A stretch of 5,879 bases of DNA from Oscillospiraceae bacterium. Its GTDB lineage: Bacteria > Bacillota_A > Clostridia > Oscillospirales > Oscillospiraceae. The DNA is taken from contig JAFQPT010000250.1 of assembly GCA_017411665.1 (NCBI GenBank), positions 1 through 5,879 on the forward strand, written 5' to 3'. The notes under the pieces are model-generated. The model had not been told where the DNA came from. It was given only the letters and a program-made list of their open reading frames with translations, and did not search any database. The translations under genes were made by a program, and so were the position numbers. This document shows, piece by piece, positions 4,793-5,879 of the stretch (its first letter is position 1; every line of letters begins with the position of its first letter).

Positions 4793-5879
4793 TTACTTGG
4801 TGTTGAAAATCTTGAAGATGCTGTCGAAGGGATCTTCGCTGCCGCCGGAAACGGGAGCTGCTGCAGGAGCTGCAACAGGTTCTGCTTCGCGCTGTGCTGC
4901 AGCTGCGGAGAACAGGCCGGAGCCAACAGGCTTTGCTTCCGCTACGGCAGCAGCCAGCTTTTCAACTGCAGGTTCTTCGAAACCGGTAGCAATAACGGTA
5001 ACGCGAATCTGGTCTTCCATGGTATTGTCGAAGGTAGTGCCGAAGATGATGTTTGCATCGGGGTGAGCAGCTTCCTGAACCAGATTTGCTGCTGCTTCTA
5101 CATCTTCCAGGCCCATATCGTCGGAGCCGGTGATGTTGATCAGAACGCCGCGAGCGCCGTTGATAGAGGTTTCCAGCAGAGGGCTGGATACTGCCATCTT
5201 TGCAGCTTCTTCTGCCTTGCCCTTGCCGATTGCGTAACCAACGCCCATGTGAGCCAGACCTGCGCCGCGCATGATGCAGGCAACGTCAGCAAAGTCCAGG
5301 TTAATGAAACCGGTGTTGGTGATCAGATCGGAAATGCTGGTAACAGCCTGACGCAGCACATCGTCAGCAATTTCAAATGCGTTTGCCAGAGTGATTTTCT
5401 GGTCGGTAGCGTACTTCAGACGGTCGTTGGGAATGATCAGCAGAGAGTCAACCTTGCCCATCAGAGCATTGATGCCGTCCAGAGCCTGATCCATACGACG
5501 CTTGCCTTCGAACTTGAAGGGCTTGGTAACAACGCCAACAGTCAGCTTGCCTGCCTGCTGCGCAACTTCTGCGATGATGGGAGCTGCGCCGGTACCGGTA
5601 CCGCCGCCCATACCTGCGGTAATAAAGACCATATCAGCGTCTTCGATAGACTTTGCGATTTCGCTGCGGCTTTCTTCTGCGCTCTTTCTGCCGATTTCGG
5701 GGTTGGAGCCTGCGCCCTGACCGTGAGTCAGCTTTTCGCCGATCTGGATATTCTGATCAGCGCCGGACTTGGACAGTGCCTGCTTATCGGTGTTGATGGA
5801 AATGAATTCCACACCTTCAGTGCCGGACTTAGCCATGCGGTTCACTACGTTGTTGCCTGCGCCGCCAACGCCGATGACC
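4793..5879 (-). CDS. ftsZ: Cell division protein FtsZ (5' end beyond the window)
   Basis: The tubulin-like GTPase polymerises into the cytoplasmic Z-ring that recruits the division machinery. 361 residues are visible, open to the right edge. The first is in [15 protein letters not shown], which lies about 15 residues into typical FtsZ, so only a short start is missing. GTP-binding GGGTGTG is at visible residues 91-97, FEGKRR at 123-128, and the polymer-catalytic loop NLDFAD with both acidic residues at 193-198. The globular core ends near RVTVIATGF (292-300). A short Ala/Pro/Glu-rich linker (about 301-348) follows, then the tail [14 protein letters not shown]. This tail lacks the common (I/V)PxFL-type motif that binds FtsA, ZipA and SepF in well-studied species. 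The GTG at 5845-5843 is an internal Val codon, not the start. No other division gene is in view, and the gene ends in a strong terminator. Confidence 0.97.
   Translation of the reverse strand, partial: VIGVGGAGNNVVNRMAKSGTEGVEFISINTDKQALSKSGADQNIQIGEKLTHGQGAGSNPEIGRKSAEESRSEIAKSIEDADMVFITAGMGGGTGTGAAPIIAEVAQQAGKLTVGVVTKPFKFEGKRRMDQALDGINALMGKVDSLLIIPNDRLKYATDQKITLANAFEIADDVLRQAVTSISDLITNTGFINLDFADVACIMRGAGLAHMGVGYAIGKGKAEEAAKMAVSSPLLETSINGARGVLINITGSDDMGLEDVEAAANLVQEAAHPDANIIFGTTFDNTMEDQIRVTVIATGFEEPAVEKLAAAVAEAKPVGSGLFSAAAAQREAEPVAAPAAAPVSGGSEDPFDSIFKIFNTK

Noticed and set aside
4793..5845. FtsZ beginning at the GTG at 5845-5843
   Set aside because: The frame stays open to the window edge and encodes the conserved nucleotide-binding [12 protein letters not shown] upstream, so this GTG is an internal valine.

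Overview
The window looks like chromosomal DNA of a Gram-positive anaerobe of the class Clostridia, probably a gut Oscillospiraceae/Ruminococcaceae-type or Lachnospiraceae-type bacterium. The basis is protein character: a DegV-family protein, a single-domain ATP-type 6-phosphofructokinase, a clostridial-style FtsZ, an MMPL/RND exporter, and an exported Cys/His-repeat protein with a C-terminal membrane anchor. Coding DNA is moderately GC-rich, while intergenic DNA is very AT-rich. The rank below class is inference.

All five genes lie on the minus strand, so in transcription order they run right to left. ftsZ (4793-5879) is cut at its 5' end by the window edge. Next come a 582-aa Cys/His-rich surface protein (2773-4521), pfkA (1597-2577), a degV-family gene (576-1412), and the 5' end of an MMPL/RND-family transporter (1-386), whose 3' end is outside the window. 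No stretch without a gene exceeds 300 bases. The gaps of 271, 195, 184 and 189 bases are full of expression signals.

Each of the four complete gene ends is followed by a clear intrinsic terminator, and each of the four visible gene starts has its own promoter candidate and Shine-Dalgarno site. The genes therefore look like independent single-gene transcription units rather than an operon, and I see no shared pathway joining them. ftsZ (division), pfkA (glycolysis) and degV (fatty-acid binding) are housekeeping functions.

The least ordinary gene is the 582-aa surface protein. It has six ~50-residue units of HxH...HW..C..C...H...C..C(G) type, three on each side of a cysteine-free central domain. 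It starts with an unusually short signal peptide and ends in a sortase-like tail lacking the usual proline. Other points worth a second look are regulatory: a perfect hairpin that puts the transporter's Shine-Dalgarno core in its loop, a 10-bp inverted repeat bracketing the degV promoter, alternating CTTGT/ACAAG half-sites over the pfkA -35 region, and helically phased GTAA repeats upstream of the surface-protein promoter. I found no mobile element, CRISPR array, rRNA or tRNA gene, and no credible plus-strand gene.
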